Source of the DNA: an uncultured Christensenella sp. | GTDB lineage: Bacteria; Bacillota; Clostridia; Christensenellales; CAG-917 | Direction: 5' to 3' | Assembly: GCA_910577815.1 (NCBI GenBank) | Contig: CAJTNO010000001.1 | Span: 294,655-358,654, forward strand | DNA: 64,000 nt | Shown: one piece after another, positions 41,963 through 51,223 of the stretch | Layout of the letters: every line of letters begins with the position of its first letter | Position numbering within the stretch: the first letter of the stretch is position 1 | The notes under the pieces: generated by a model | The model's database searches: none | Told to the model about the DNA's origin: nothing | Seen by the model: the letters and a program-made list of their open reading frames with translations, nothing else | Program-made: the position numbers and the translations under genes

Positions 41963-44245
41963 TTGCAGGATAAAATCACAAGGCTGAATAAAAAAATTAC
42001 GACTCCCGCGGATTATGAGCTGCTTGCTCCCGCGGGAGATATTTACAGCTTCGATACCGCTATAGCGTGCGGCGCGGACGCAGTTTATTTGGGCTTGTCC
42101 GATTTCAACGCTCGCAGGAAGGCGGAAAATTTCGGTATAGATAACTTAAGAGAGTGCGTTAAAAAGGCGCACTTTTTCGGTGTTAAGGTTTACGTTACCG
42201 TAAATACTCTTGTCGGCGACGGCGAGATGGGTGAACTTCTATCGCTTGTGCGCTCGGCGGCGGAGGCGAAAGCCGACGCGTTTATAGTACAGGATTTGGG
42301 CGTTGCCGTATGCTTGAAAAAGGCTTTTCCCGGAATAGTACTGCACGCAAGCACTCAGCTTGGAGTACACAATCTGTACGGCGCAAGACAGGCGGAAAAA
42401 TTCGGCTTTAAAAGAGTGGTGTTATCCCGCGAAACCAAGCTGGAGGATATTATAGCAATCCGAGAGGGAACGGCGCTCGAGCTTGAGTATTTTGTGCAGG
42501 GCGCGCTGTGCGTTGCGTTCAGCGGAAGCTGTTATCTGAGCGCAAAGGAGTGCGGCGCAAGCGGAAACAGAGGGCTTTGCAAGCAGCTTTGCCGTCTGCC
42601 CTATAAAGCCGAGTTGAACGGCGAAATAAAAGAAGGATACCTGCTAAGCGCAAAGGATTTATGCCTTGCAAACAGTCTTAAGGATTTGACAGACGCCGGC
42701 GTGACCTCCTTTAAGATAGAGGGACGTATGCGCAGGTCGGAATACGTGGGAAGCGCGGTTTCCGTCTACCGTAAATTGCTTGACGAGGTTATAAATAACA
42801 ACTCTGCCGCCCGACTGTCAAAGCAGGCGGAAAGGGATTTGCGAATTGCGTATTCGCGCGGGGACGGATACTTAGAGCGAGCCTACCTCGATGACGGGAC
42901 GCCGTTTGTAATTCAAAAGCAGTTTAACAATCATACCGGCATAAAAGCAGGGTTTATCAGACGTGTTAAGAGCTTTAAGTACGATTTGTACGAAGTAACG
43001 GTTCAATCGGATGTAGAGTTAAAGAAAGGCGACGGATTAAAATTCTTTCGCGCAAACAGGGCGGACGCTTTTAATGAAGGTCGTCTGACCGAAGCCGCAA
43101 GCGCGGGCATAGGCGACGTAAAACGGATTGGCGCGGACTTGTATTCGTTTGTAACCAAAGCCGAGTTAAAGGAAGGCTGGCAGGTAAATATTATCTCGTC
43201 CGGCGAGCAGAGCGAAAGAATAAACGGCATTGTGCGTAAGGTGGATATAGACCTTGGCGTGCGCGCATTAGCCGACGAAGCGCTTACCGTTACGGCGCAC
43301 TGCGATTATAAGGGTAAAGCAGTAAATGATTTAAATATTCCCGAGGGTTGCAAAGTATTATTTGACGATAACGGCATTACCTTGGAGCTTAAGGGCGATA
43401 TATGCACTCGGGCAATCAGCGCGCCCGCGGATGAGGACACTCTTGTAGCGCAGCTTATAAAGGTTGGCGACAGCGGATTTGCCGTACGCAAAGCAAGCGC
43501 GTGCACGGACAACGCGTTTGTTGCAAAATCGGCTGTTAACGCATTGCGCCGTAAAGCTGTTGAAATAATGACCGAGGTTCTGATTTGCGCAAGGGAGCAG
43601 GACTGCGCGCGGACGGACGAAATGGCTTTTGATAAAATACTGAATGAAACGGGAAAGGCGGAGTTTAATACAAGCCGCAGATTACGTTTTATAAGCGGTT
43701 GCGAGCTTAAAAACGGTGACGGAGGCGCGGATATAAGGACGCTTACTGTTTTGCGCCCGGAGGTATACGCCGTAAAGAATATAAGGGATATGCTGAGCGC
43801 GTTGCGACTTACCGAGGATAAAATAGCTTTGCAGCTTCCCGTTATGGCGAACGGCAGGGATTTGCGCGTAATAGATAATCTGCTTGGCGAGCTTAAGGGA
43901 ATAAAGACATTGGTAAGCGAAAATATTTACGGACCGGAATTTGCAGGCAGGGGATATAAGGTAATTGCGGGCGCGGGGCATAACGCGTATAACAGGTATG
44001 CCTGCGAGGCGTTAAAGTCGGCGGGCGCCTGCGAGGTTTTGCCGTCCTTGGAATTGGGTTTGCCGACGGCTAAGGATGAAATCCCGCTTATGACTTTTGC
44101 GCACTGTCCTTATAAAACTCTGTTTGAAAACGACTGCGCGCAATGCTCGTATAAGGACGGACTGACGCTGTCGCGCGGAAAGCGCAAATACCGCATAGAG
44201 CGCACAAAGCTTCATAACTGTTATTTCGGGATGTTTGAGGAATAA
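41963..44245 (+). CDS. Peptidase U32 family protein with DUF3656, RlhA-like
   Basis: The 760-residue protein has the U32 core: ELLAPAGD at the N-terminus, ADAVYLGLSDFNARRKAENF, HASTQLGVHN, ELEYFVQGALCVAFSGSCYLSA, CKQLCRLPY, and FKIEGRMRR. The long C-terminal part fits DUF3656, the layout of RlhA (23S rRNA C2501 hydroxylation in E. coli). Four Cys around CGASGNRGLCKQLCRLPY fit an iron-sulfur site. The TTG start is supported by GAGG 8 bases upstream, inside the end of the preceding gene. The rRNA role is inferred. Confidence 0.82.
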   Translation: MQDKITRLNKKITTPADYELLAPAGDIYSFDTAIACGADAVYLGLSDFNARRKAENFGIDNLRECVKKAHFFGVKVYVTVNTLVGDGEMGELLSLVRSAAEAKADAFIVQDLGVAVCLKKAFPGIVLHASTQLGVHNLYGARQAEKFGFKRVVLSRETKLEDIIAIREGTALELEYFVQGALCVAFSGSCYLSAKECGASGNRGLCKQLCRLPYKAELNGEIKEGYLLSAKDLCLANSLKDLTDAGVTSFKIEGRMRRSEYVGSAVSVYRKLLDEVINNNSAARLSKQAERDLRIAYSRGDGYLERAYLDDGTPFVIQKQFNNHTGIKAGFIRRVKSFKYDLYEVTVQSDVELKKGDGLKFFRANRADAFNEGRLTEAASAGIGDVKRIGADLYSFVTKAELKEGWQVNIISSGEQSERINGIVRKVDIDLGVRALADEALTVTAHCDYKGKAVNDLNIPEGCKVLFDDNGITLELKGDICTRAISAPADEDTLVAQLIKVGDSGFAVRKASACTDNAFVAKSAVNALRRKAVEIMTEVLICAREQDCARTDEMAFDKILNETGKAEFNTSRRLRFISGCELKNGDGGADIRTLTVLRPEVYAVKNIRDMLSALRLTEDKIALQLPVMANGRDLRVIDNLLGELKGIKTLVSENIYGPEFAGRGYKVIAGAGHNAYNRYACEALKSAGACEVLPSLELGLPTAKDEIPLMTFAHCPYKTLFENDCAQCSYKDGLTLSRGKRKYRIERTKLHNCYFGMFEE

Positions 44246-44275
44246 GAAAAGGACGCTCTAAGAGCGTCTTTTCTT
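44246..44275. terminator. Convergent terminator between U32 and ferredoxin genes
   Basis: GACGCT (44252-44257) and AGCGTC (44263-44268) form a stem with a 5-base loop. AAGAAAAG precedes and TTTTCTT follows, so it can act on both strands. Confidence 0.75.
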
Positions 44276-44296
44276 CATTTGTTTAATCTTTTGCTA

Positions 44297-44467
44297 TTAT
44301 GCCTCAGAAATTGCACCTACGGGGCAACCGTCTTCGCAAGCACCGCAATCGATGCACGCATCGGGGTCAACAACGTATTTTCCGTCGCCCTCAGCTATAG
44401 CACCTACGGGGCAGGTGTCTGCGCACGCGCCGCAAGAAATGCATTCGTCACTTATAACTCTTGCCAT
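44297..44467 (-). CDS. Ferredoxin, two [4Fe-4S]
   Basis: This 56-residue electron carrier has two CxxCxxCxxxCP motifs (CISCGACADTCPVGAI and CIDCGACEDGCPVGAI), typical of clostridial ferredoxins. AAGGAG lies 8 bases before the ATG at 44467; a longer in-frame start at 44497 is not supported. It is monocistronic and likely serves general anaerobic redox metabolism. Confidence 0.95.
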   Translation of the reverse strand: MARVISDECISCGACADTCPVGAIAEGDGKYVVDPDACIDCGACEDGCPVGAISEA

Positions 44468-44593
44468 AGTTCTCTCTCCTTTTAAAGTGGTTGTCATTAT
44501 AATAGCATACCGTTTTAAATTTGTACAGTGATTTTGTAACTTATACCTTTATTGTAATTTGTATTGTGTTATTAAATTTGTAATAACCACAGA

Positions 44594-45448
44594 TTACTCT
44601 TCGTCGGATATGCTATCGATTTCGGCGGTGGATTGTCTTTCGCCGATGTGCATATCGTCTAAGGCGTATGTGCGTACGTCAAAAGTTCCGTCTTTAAGCA
44701 TTACCTTGACGCGGGCGGTCTGCTTGATAAGGTCGTTGGATTCCACCGTTCCCTCGCCGTCGGGAGTTTTTACCTTGCTGCCTACCTTAGGCATAAGCTT
44801 ATATACCTCGGTGTAATATGAGTTTTCATATTTAAGACAGCACATAAGCCGTCCGCAAACTCCGCTTATCTTTTGCGGATTGAGCGAAAGTCCCTGTACC
44901 TTTGCCATCTTAATGGATACCTTTTCAAAGTCGGGCAGGTGGGCGGTGCAGCAGCAGGCTCTGCCGCAGGGCGCAAGCGCGCCGCGCATCTTTGTATCGT
45001 CGCGCTCGTAAATCTGTCTAAGCTCGATGCGGATTTTGAAAATCGAGGCAAGCACTCGCACAAGCTCGCGGAAGTCTACTCTGCCGTCGGCGGTGAAATA
45101 GAATATCAGCTTGGAGCGGTCGAAGGTGTATTCGGCGTCTACAAGCTTCATATTCAGCTTCATTTCCGTCACCTTTTCGCGTATAACTCTGAGCGCCTCC
45201 GCCTTATCCTCCTGATTTTTCTTTACTCTTTCCAAATCCTCGTCGGTCGCCTTGCGCTGTACGGATTTTAAGGGCTGTACAATCTCGCTGTCGTCCACCG
45301 TCTTGTTGGCTACGGCTACGACGGCGTATTCGAGTCCGCGGGCGGTTTCGACAATTACGCCGTCGCCCTCCGCATATACTCCGCCTTCGGGATTGAAATA
45401 ATATATTTTGTTGCTGTTTTTGTATCTTATTCCTATGATTTCGGGCAT
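44594..45448 (-). CDS. ricT: RicT/PSP1-domain regulatory protein
   Basis: In Bacillus RicT, with RicA and RicF, binds [4Fe-4S] clusters and tunes RNase Y. The 284-residue protein has the PSP1 fold (EYAVVAVANKTV, LVDAEYTFDRSKLIFYFTADGRVDFRELV, IELRQIYERDDTKM). Cys clusters CGRACCC and CGRLMCCLKYE supply metal ligands. It overlaps holB by 16 bases, in the conserved tmk-holB-ricT order. Confidence 0.93.
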   Translation of the reverse strand: MPEIIGIRYKNSNKIYYFNPEGGVYAEGDGVIVETARGLEYAVVAVANKTVDDSEIVQPLKSVQRKATDEDLERVKKNQEDKAEALRVIREKVTEMKLNMKLVDAEYTFDRSKLIFYFTADGRVDFRELVRVLASIFKIRIELRQIYERDDTKMRGALAPCGRACCCTAHLPDFEKVSIKMAKVQGLSLNPQKISGVCGRLMCCLKYENSYYTEVYKLMPKVGSKVKTPDGEGTVESNDLIKQTARVKVMLKDGTFDVRTYALDDMHIGERQSTAEIDSISDEE

Positions 45449-46416
45449 TTGTGCCTTACCTCCAATATCGAAAATAACAGGTTGTCTATCGCCGACAGCG
45501 CGCCGACGTTTAAGGATAGCTGCCTGCGCGTATCGTTTATGATAGCAAGTATTTTTGCAAGCGCAAGCGGCGAATAGCCTTCGGCAAGCGCGGCTATCTC
45601 GCCCGTCACGTGCTTGGACAGCAGCATTTCGGGGCGGGACTGTATTACGAGCATATCGCGTATTATTATGGACAGCACGTCCAAAAATGCGCCTATATTG
45701 CTTTCGTTTGCAACGGAGCCGTCGTATTTAAGCACGTCCGAGCTTCTGTTCAGCCCGCGCATAAGATTGAGCGCGGAGCGGTACAGCTCGGCGTACTCGG
45801 GCGACGTGGCGATTTTGCGCGCCTTTCCCAGCATACCCTCGCTGCAGGCGGCGGCTACCGCGCTTAGCTCCCCGTCGCAGCCGAGCGCAAGCATTGCCGA
45901 GTAAACCGTTTCCTTGTCGAAAACGTCTATGTGTATCGTTCTTGCGCGGGATTTTACGGTGTCCAGCATAGCGGACTCGTTTGCCACTCCCAAAAATACC
46001 GTAACGTTTGCGGGCGGCTCCTCAAAGGTCTTGAGCAGCTTATTCTGCGCCTGTGCGTTCATAAGGTCGGCGCGGTGTATAAAATAAAGCTTCCGTCCCG
46101 AGAGCGCCTTGATATATACCGAGGACAGCATATTGTTGACGTCCTCTACCTTTATCTTTTCGCGCTTTACGTTTATGTGAAATACGTCCGAGTGATTGCC
46201 GTGCAGTATCTTTCGGCACTCGGGGCATTCAAGACAGGCGGAATTACTGTTCTCGCAATGTATCGCGCAGGCGGCGAGCGTAAAAAATTCGTCGACTACG
46301 TCGTCGTCGCCCGAGCTTATTATATATGCGTGCGAAAGCCCCGATTTTATATCGTTTTGTATAAGCGAGTAAGCACGCGAAGCCTTAAGAGCCTTTTCAA
46401 ATACGAGTCCGCTCAC
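45433..46416 (-). CDS. holB: DNA polymerase III delta-prime subunit
   Basis: It is a clamp-loader subunit of 327 residues. The AAA+-like N-terminus begins with SHAYIIS but lacks a Walker A lysine, as is normal for delta-prime. The zinc motif (CENSNSACLECPEC) is present, and KLLKTFEEPPANVTVFL is the family signature. It lies between tmk (4-base overlap) and ricT. Confidence 0.92.
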   Translation of the reverse strand: MSGLVFEKALKASRAYSLIQNDIKSGLSHAYIISSGDDDVVDEFFTLAACAIHCENSNSACLECPECRKILHGNHSDVFHINVKREKIKVEDVNNMLSSVYIKALSGRKLYFIHRADLMNAQAQNKLLKTFEEPPANVTVFLGVANESAMLDTVKSRARTIHIDVFDKETVYSAMLALGCDGELSAVAAACSEGMLGKARKIATSPEYAELYRSALNLMRGLNRSSDVLKYDGSVANESNIGAFLDVLSIIIRDMLVIQSRPEMLLSKHVTGEIAALAEGYSPLALAKILAIINDTRRQLSLNVGALSAIDNLLFSILEVRHKCPKS

Positions 46417-47021
46417 TTGATTATACCTCTTTCTCTCATAACCGAAATTATTTTGGCGGAGGTGACGTTTTTGTCGAAATCGGGCTTTATAGGCACAATT
46501 CTGCCGTCAGAAGTGCCGATTTCGTTTATAAAGCCTTTGTAGACCTTTTCAAAAAATTCGTTGGATTCCTGCTCCAGTCTGTCCTCCGTGCGGTAGGTGC
46601 GCCAGGAATGCTCGGGGCTTAAATCTATAAATACTGTAAGGTCGGGCATACAGCCGTCAACGGCGGGGGCGTTAATTCGCTTTATAAGCTCCGCGCCCAT
46701 TTCGCGCCCGTAGCCCTGATAGGCGACCGAGCTGTCTATGTATCTGTCGCATATTATCAATTCGCCGCGCTCGAGGGCGGGCTTTATCACCTCGCGCACA
46801 AGCTGCGCGCGGCTTGCCGCATACAAAAGCGCTTCGGTCATATCCGTCATTGCGGTGTTTGCGGTATCCAGAATTACGCGGCGTATCTGCTCCGAGATTT
46901 CCGTGCTGCCCGGCTCGCGCACGTACACCGCGCGCTGTCCCGTTTTTTCAAGATATTCCTTTAAAAGTCGCAGCTGCGTGGATTTTCCCACTCCCTCGCA
47001 GCCCTCGAACGATACGAACAT
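46413..47021 (-). CDS. tmk: Thymidylate kinase
   Basis: It phosphorylates dTMP to dTDP. The 202-residue protein has P-loop FEGCEGVGKSTQ, the DR(Y/H) motif DRYIDSSVAYQGYGRE, and the dTMP-binding region. It leads the tmk-holB-ricT operon with AGAGGAT before the ATG. The promoter lies in the 181-bp gap shared with leuS. Confidence 0.94.
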   Translation of the reverse strand: MFVSFEGCEGVGKSTQLRLLKEYLEKTGQRAVYVREPGSTEISEQIRRVILDTANTAMTDMTEALLYAASRAQLVREVIKPALERGELIICDRYIDSSVAYQGYGREMGAELIKRINAPAVDGCMPDLTVFIDLSPEHSWRTYRTEDRLEQESNEFFEKVYKGFINEIGTSDGRIVPIKPDFDKNVTSAKIISVMRERGIIK

Positions 47022-47048
47022 ATTTTTATCCTCTTGAGTGATTTACTT

Positions 47049-47077
47049 AGTATATCACGCTTTTAGGATTTTTACAA
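47049..47077 (-). promoter_or_regulatory. tmk-holB-ricT promoter
   Basis: On the minus strand TTGTAA (47072-47077) and TATACT (47049-47054) are 17 bases apart. Confidence 0.65.
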
Positions 47078-47129
47078 CTTTATTATCCATATCTATAACC
47101 CCGTCCGCAACTTTACTCCGATTTTATCG

Positions 47130-47158
47130 TTGACTTTTAAACAACTAAGTATTAGACT
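47130..47158 (+). promoter_or_regulatory. leuS promoter
   Basis: TTGACT (47130-47135) and TAGACT (47153-47158) are 17 bases apart, 45 bases before leuS. The leader is too short for a T-box. Confidence 0.55.
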
Positions 47159-47202
47159 AACTATTATTATATATACAATATAAATACTCCTTCGAGGTAG
47201 AT

Positions 47203-49620
47203 ATGGACTATAAGCAGATTGAAGCCAAATGGCAGAAAAAGTGGGCGGAAAGCGGACTGTATAAGTTTAATCGCGACAACGTAGACAAAAAGTATTACTG
47301 TCTTGAGATGTTTTCCTATCCGTCGGGCGCAAAGCTCCACGCGGGACACTGGTACAACTACGGACCTGCCGATACCTTTGCGCGCTTTAAGCGTATGCAG
47401 GGCTACGAGGTGTTTCAGCCGATGGGCTTTGACGCCTTCGGTCTGCCCGCCGAAAACTATGCCATAAAGACGGGTATCCACCCCGAGGAAAGCACCCTCA
47501 AAAATATTGAAACTATGGAGGGACAGCTCCGCAGAATCGGCGCGACCTACGATTGGGATTACGAGGTTAAAACCTGTACGCCCGATTACTACAGGTGGAC
47601 GCAATGGATGTTTTTGCAGCTCTATAAGCGCGGTCTTGCATACAGAAAGGAGGCTCCCGTCAACTGGTGTCCGTCCTGTAATACGGTGCTTGCAAACGAG
47701 CAGGCGCAGGGCGGGGTGTGCGAGAGATGCGGCAGTCAGGTCACGCACAAGAACCTTAATCAGTGGTTTTTTAAGATAACCGAGTATGCCGACGAGCTGC
47801 TTGAAGGACTGGACAAGCTGGATTGGCCCGAAAAGACCAAGCTTATGCAGAAGAACTGGATTGGCAGAAGCTACGGCGGAGAGATAGAGTTTGCCGTTAA
47901 GGGCTCGGACGTAAAATTCAGAGTGTTTACGACAAGAGCGGATACGGCTTTCGGCGTGACTTACGTGGTGCTTGCGCCCGAAAGTCCGCTTGTGGACAGG
48001 ATTGTAACCCCCGAGCAGCGCGCCGCCGTCGAGGAATACAGGGAGAGGAGCGCCGCCGTTACCGAAATAGACCGTATGTCCTCCACCCGTGAAAAGACGG
48101 GAGTGCTTACGGGCGCGTATGCGATAAATCCCGTAAACGGCAGAGAGGTCCCCATTCTCGTTGCGGATTACGTTATCGCAAGCTACGGCACCGGCGCGGT
48201 TATGGGTGTTGCCGCGCACGACGACAGAGATTTCGTCTTTGCAAAAAAGCTCGGCCTGCCGATAGAGCGCGTTATAAAGGGAAAGGAAGGTCAGGACGAT
48301 ACGCTTCCGTTTACCGAGTACGGCGTGCTTACCAACAGCGCGGAGTTTGACGGAATGACCTCCGAGGACGCAAAGCTTGCTATACTCAAGAAGCTGGAAA
48401 AGGAGGGCAAGGGCTGTCTTAAGACAAACTACCGTCTGCGCGACTGGCTTGTAAGCCGTCAGCGTTATTGGGGCGCGCCTATTCCCGTTATCCACTGCGA
48501 GCATTGCGGAGCCGTTCCCGTGCCCGAAAAGGATTTGCCCGTGCGACTTCCGCACAACGTGAACTTTACTCCCGACGGAGAATCGCCTCTTAAAAAGTGC
48601 GACGAGTTTATAAATACGGCTTGTCCCGTTTGCGGACGTCCCGCAAAGCGCGACGCGGATACTCTCGATACCTTTGTATGCTCAAGCTGGTATTTCCTGC
48701 GCTATCCCGACAACCGCAACGGCGAAAAGCCCTTCGATACCGAGTGGATAGACAAAATGCTGCCCGTAGATAAGTATATCGGCGGCGCGGAGCACGCCTG
48801 TATGCATCTGCTTTACGCGCGATTCTTCACCAAGGCGTTGCGCGATATGGGCTATCTGCACTTCGACGAGCCGTTTTTGTCGCTTGTGCATCAGGGTACT
48901 ATCCTCGGCACGGACGGCAATAAAATGAGCAAATCCCGCGGCAACGTGGTATCTCCCGACGACAGCATCGTAAAGTTCGGCGCGGACGTTTTCAGAGTAT
49001 ATCTGATGTTCGGGTTCAACTATGTGGAGGGCGGTCCCTGGAACGAAAGCGGTCTTGAATCCGTCAACCGATTCTTTGAGAGAATAGAGCGTATAGTCAA
49101 AAAATGCTACGAGGTGGATTTTACGGACGCGCCCTACGGCAAGGCGGAAAAGGAGCTTAACCGCATACGTCACAACACAATAAAGAGCGTGACAAACGAC
49201 CTCGGCACCTTCTCGTTTAATACTGCTATAGCAAGACTTATGGAGTTTGTAAACGCTATATATGCCTACGACGGGGCGGCGGAGCATAAAAACTCGCTGT
49301 ATAAGGATTGCGCAAAGGATTTGGTGCTGCTGTTCGCTCCGTTTGCTCCGCATTTTTCCGAGGAGCTTTGGGAGATGACGGGCGGCGGATATTCGATATT
49401 CAATCAGTCCTATCCGCAGTATGACGAAAAAGCTACGGTGCTTGACGAAATAGAGCTGGCGGTGCAGATAAATTCCAAGCTGCGCGGAAGAATAAACGTG
49501 GCAAACGGCGCGCCTAAGGAGGATATCGAAAACGCCGCGCTCGGTGCGCTGGGGCTCGAGCGCTCCGCCGTGAAAAAGATTATCATTGTGCCTAACAGGC
49601 TTGTAAATATTATAGCCTAA
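47203..49620 (+). CDS. leuS: Leucyl-tRNA synthetase
   Basis: This 805-residue class I synthetase has a HIGH-type motif (SGAKLHAGHWYNYG), an editing domain (about residues 220-410, TTRADTAFGVTY, VAAHDDRDF), KMSKS (NKMSKSRGNVVSPDD) and a C-terminal anticodon domain. The zinc-type Cys pairs CPSC/CERC and CEHC/CPVC are intact. GAGG lies before the ATG. It is followed 40 bases later by serS. Confidence 0.97.
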   Translation: MDYKQIEAKWQKKWAESGLYKFNRDNVDKKYYCLEMFSYPSGAKLHAGHWYNYGPADTFARFKRMQGYEVFQPMGFDAFGLPAENYAIKTGIHPEESTLKNIETMEGQLRRIGATYDWDYEVKTCTPDYYRWTQWMFLQLYKRGLAYRKEAPVNWCPSCNTVLANEQAQGGVCERCGSQVTHKNLNQWFFKITEYADELLEGLDKLDWPEKTKLMQKNWIGRSYGGEIEFAVKGSDVKFRVFTTRADTAFGVTYVVLAPESPLVDRIVTPEQRAAVEEYRERSAAVTEIDRMSSTREKTGVLTGAYAINPVNGREVPILVADYVIASYGTGAVMGVAAHDDRDFVFAKKLGLPIERVIKGKEGQDDTLPFTEYGVLTNSAEFDGMTSEDAKLAILKKLEKEGKGCLKTNYRLRDWLVSRQRYWGAPIPVIHCEHCGAVPVPEKDLPVRLPHNVNFTPDGESPLKKCDEFINTACPVCGRPAKRDADTLDTFVCSSWYFLRYPDNRNGEKPFDTEWIDKMLPVDKYIGGAEHACMHLLYARFFTKALRDMGYLHFDEPFLSLVHQGTILGTDGNKMSKSRGNVVSPDDSIVKFGADVFRVYLMFGFNYVEGGPWNESGLESVNRFFERIERIVKKCYEVDFTDAPYGKAEKELNRIRHNTIKSVTNDLGTFSFNTAIARLMEFVNAIYAYDGAAEHKNSLYKDCAKDLVLLFAPFAPHFSEELWEMTGGGYSIFNQSYPQYDEKATVLDEIELAVQINSKLRGRINVANGAPKEDIENAALGALGLERSAVKKIIIVPNRLVNIIA

Positions 49621-49660
49621 TCAAACAACAATTTTAAAATCAACTGACAGGAGATTCGGT

Positions 49661-50944
49661 ATGTTAGATTTAATAAGAATAAGAAACAATCCGCAGGCAG
49701 TGGCAGACGCTCTGGCAAAAAAGGGCTTTAAGGCTGATTTCGACGAGGTTATCGCGTGGGACGATATGCGCAAGGCGCTTATAACCGACGTGGAGCAGTT
49801 GAAGGCGCAGAAAAATAAGGTGTCGGCGCAGATACCCGTGCTTAAAAAGGCAGGTCAGTCCGTCGAGCCTATTTTTGAGGAGATGAGAAAGCTCGGCGAC
49901 GAGATTGCCGCGAGCGACGCTAAGATTGCGGAGCTGATTGCAAATATAAACGACACTCTTGCCTGTATGCCCAATATCCCCGACGACGACCTGCTCGCGG
50001 GAGAAAAGGAAAACAATCAGGTAGTTAAGACGGGCGGCAAAAAGCCGGAGTTTGACTTTACTCCCAAAAACCACGTTGACCTTTGCACCGACCTCGGGCT
50101 TATCGACTACGAGCGCGGAGTAAAGCTGAGCGGCAACGGCTTCTGGATTTACAGAGGCGTCGGCGCAAGACTGGAATGGGCGTTGCTCAATTATTTTGTG
50201 GACGAGCATTTACAGGACGGCTACGAATTTATTCTGCCGCCCTATCAGCTTGGATATAACTGCGGCTTCGGAGCGGGGCAGTTTCCAAAATTCAGCGACG
50301 AGGTTTACTGGCTGGATTGCGACGAGGATAAAAAACGCAACCGCTTTATGCTTCCCACCGCCGAAACCGCGCTTGTAAATATGTATGCGGGCGAAATTAT
50401 AGACGAAAGCAGGCTTCCTATGAAATTCTTTGCGTACTCGCCCTGCTTCAGAAAGGAGGCGGGCTCTGCACGCACGGAGGAGCGCGGAATGATTAGAGGA
50501 CATCAGTTCAACAAGATTGAGATGGTGCAGTACGCGCATCCCGACCGCAGTATGGAGGCTTTTGAGGAGCTTGTAGAAAAGGCGGCGAGACTTGTCGAAA
50601 AGCTTGGACTTCACTATCGCGTGAGCAAGCTTGCGGCGGGCGACTGCTCGGCTTCTATGGCGAGAACCTACGACGTGGAGCTGTGGATTCCGTCTATGGG
50701 AATTTATAAGGAGTGTTCGTCCGTAAGCAACGCAAACGATTATCAGGCGCGCAGAAATAATACTCGTTTCCGTGATTCCAAGACGGGCAAGCCGCAGTTT
50801 GTGCATACTCTTAACGGCAGCGGTCTTGCAACGTCGCGACTTATCCCCGCAATCGTCGAGCAGTATCAGAATGCGGACGGAAGCGTTACCGTGCCCGAAG
50901 TTTTACGTAAGTATTTAAATATAGATTGTATATCTAATAAATAA
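49661..50944 (+). CDS. serS: Seryl-tRNA synthetase
   Basis: The 427-residue class II synthetase has an N-terminal coiled-coil arm (about residues 30-105) that contacts the tRNA-Ser long arm. Motif 2 is FRKEAGSARTEERGMIRGHQF, here given in pieces, and motif 3 is LNGSGLATSRLIPAIVE. The end, YLNIDCI, is family-typical. CAGGAG lies before the ATG. It shares a likely transcript with leuS. Confidence 0.96.
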   Translation: MLDLIRIRNNPQAVADALAKKGFKADFDEVIAWDDMRKALITDVEQLKAQKNKVSAQIPVLKKAGQSVEPIFEEMRKLGDEIAASDAKIAELIANINDTLACMPNIPDDDLLAGEKENNQVVKTGGKKPEFDFTPKNHVDLCTDLGLIDYERGVKLSGNGFWIYRGVGARLEWALLNYFVDEHLQDGYEFILPPYQLGYNCGFGAGQFPKFSDEVYWLDCDEDKKRNRFMLPTAETALVNMYAGEIIDESRLPMKFFAYSPCFRKEAGSARTEERGMIRGHQFNKIEMVQYAHPDRSMEAFEELVEKAARLVEKLGLHYRVSKLAAGDCSASMARTYDVELWIPSMGIYKECSSVSNANDYQARRNNTRFRDSKTGKPQFVHTLNGSGLATSRLIPAIVEQYQNADGSVTVPEVLRKYLNIDCISNK

Positions 50945-50959
50945 AAGCTTAGTTGAAAG

Positions 50960-51206
50960 TAACAAGCGCGTGCAGGGCGCGCGCCAAATTGAGTGCCGAA
51001 GTGCGATGATAGTACAAGTGAGCGGACAAATGCAGTTTGACTGTCCGCGAACGAGTGGCATAATAAAGCGACGGTGGTTGTTCACGAGTGCCGTCTGTCT
51101 CCCCCGCGAGCGATGTGCAGTTAAATAGTGAAATCACTATTTCGAGTGGTGGGAGAAATACCGGCGAGACCGGAAAGAGGGGGCTATTCTATTTATAGTT
51201 CACGAC
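50960..51206. repeat. Mosaic repeat, modules C and E
   Basis: Positions 50970-51030 match module C of the 5.1-kb copy (GCCGAAGTGCGATGATAGTA core). Positions 51143-51206 match module E (GAGACCGGAAAGAGGGGGCT core). AAATAGTG/CACTATTT (51123-51142) forms a hairpin between them. It fills the gap between serS and nrdG and ends 17 bases before the nrdG ATG, so it may supply the 5' end of the nrdG transcript. Confidence 0.75.
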
Positions 51207-51223
51207 GGGGTATTATTTAACAT

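Noticed and set aside
47022..47202. T-box leader for leuS
   Set aside because: The promoter at 47130 leaves a leader of about 40 bases, with no T-box motif or terminator.
51143..51206. Group II intron 3' end (GAGGGGGCTATTCTATT-like ending in module E)
   Set aside because: No domain V hairpin of the right form and no intron reverse transcriptase nearby; the same block recurs without intron sequence at 5605.
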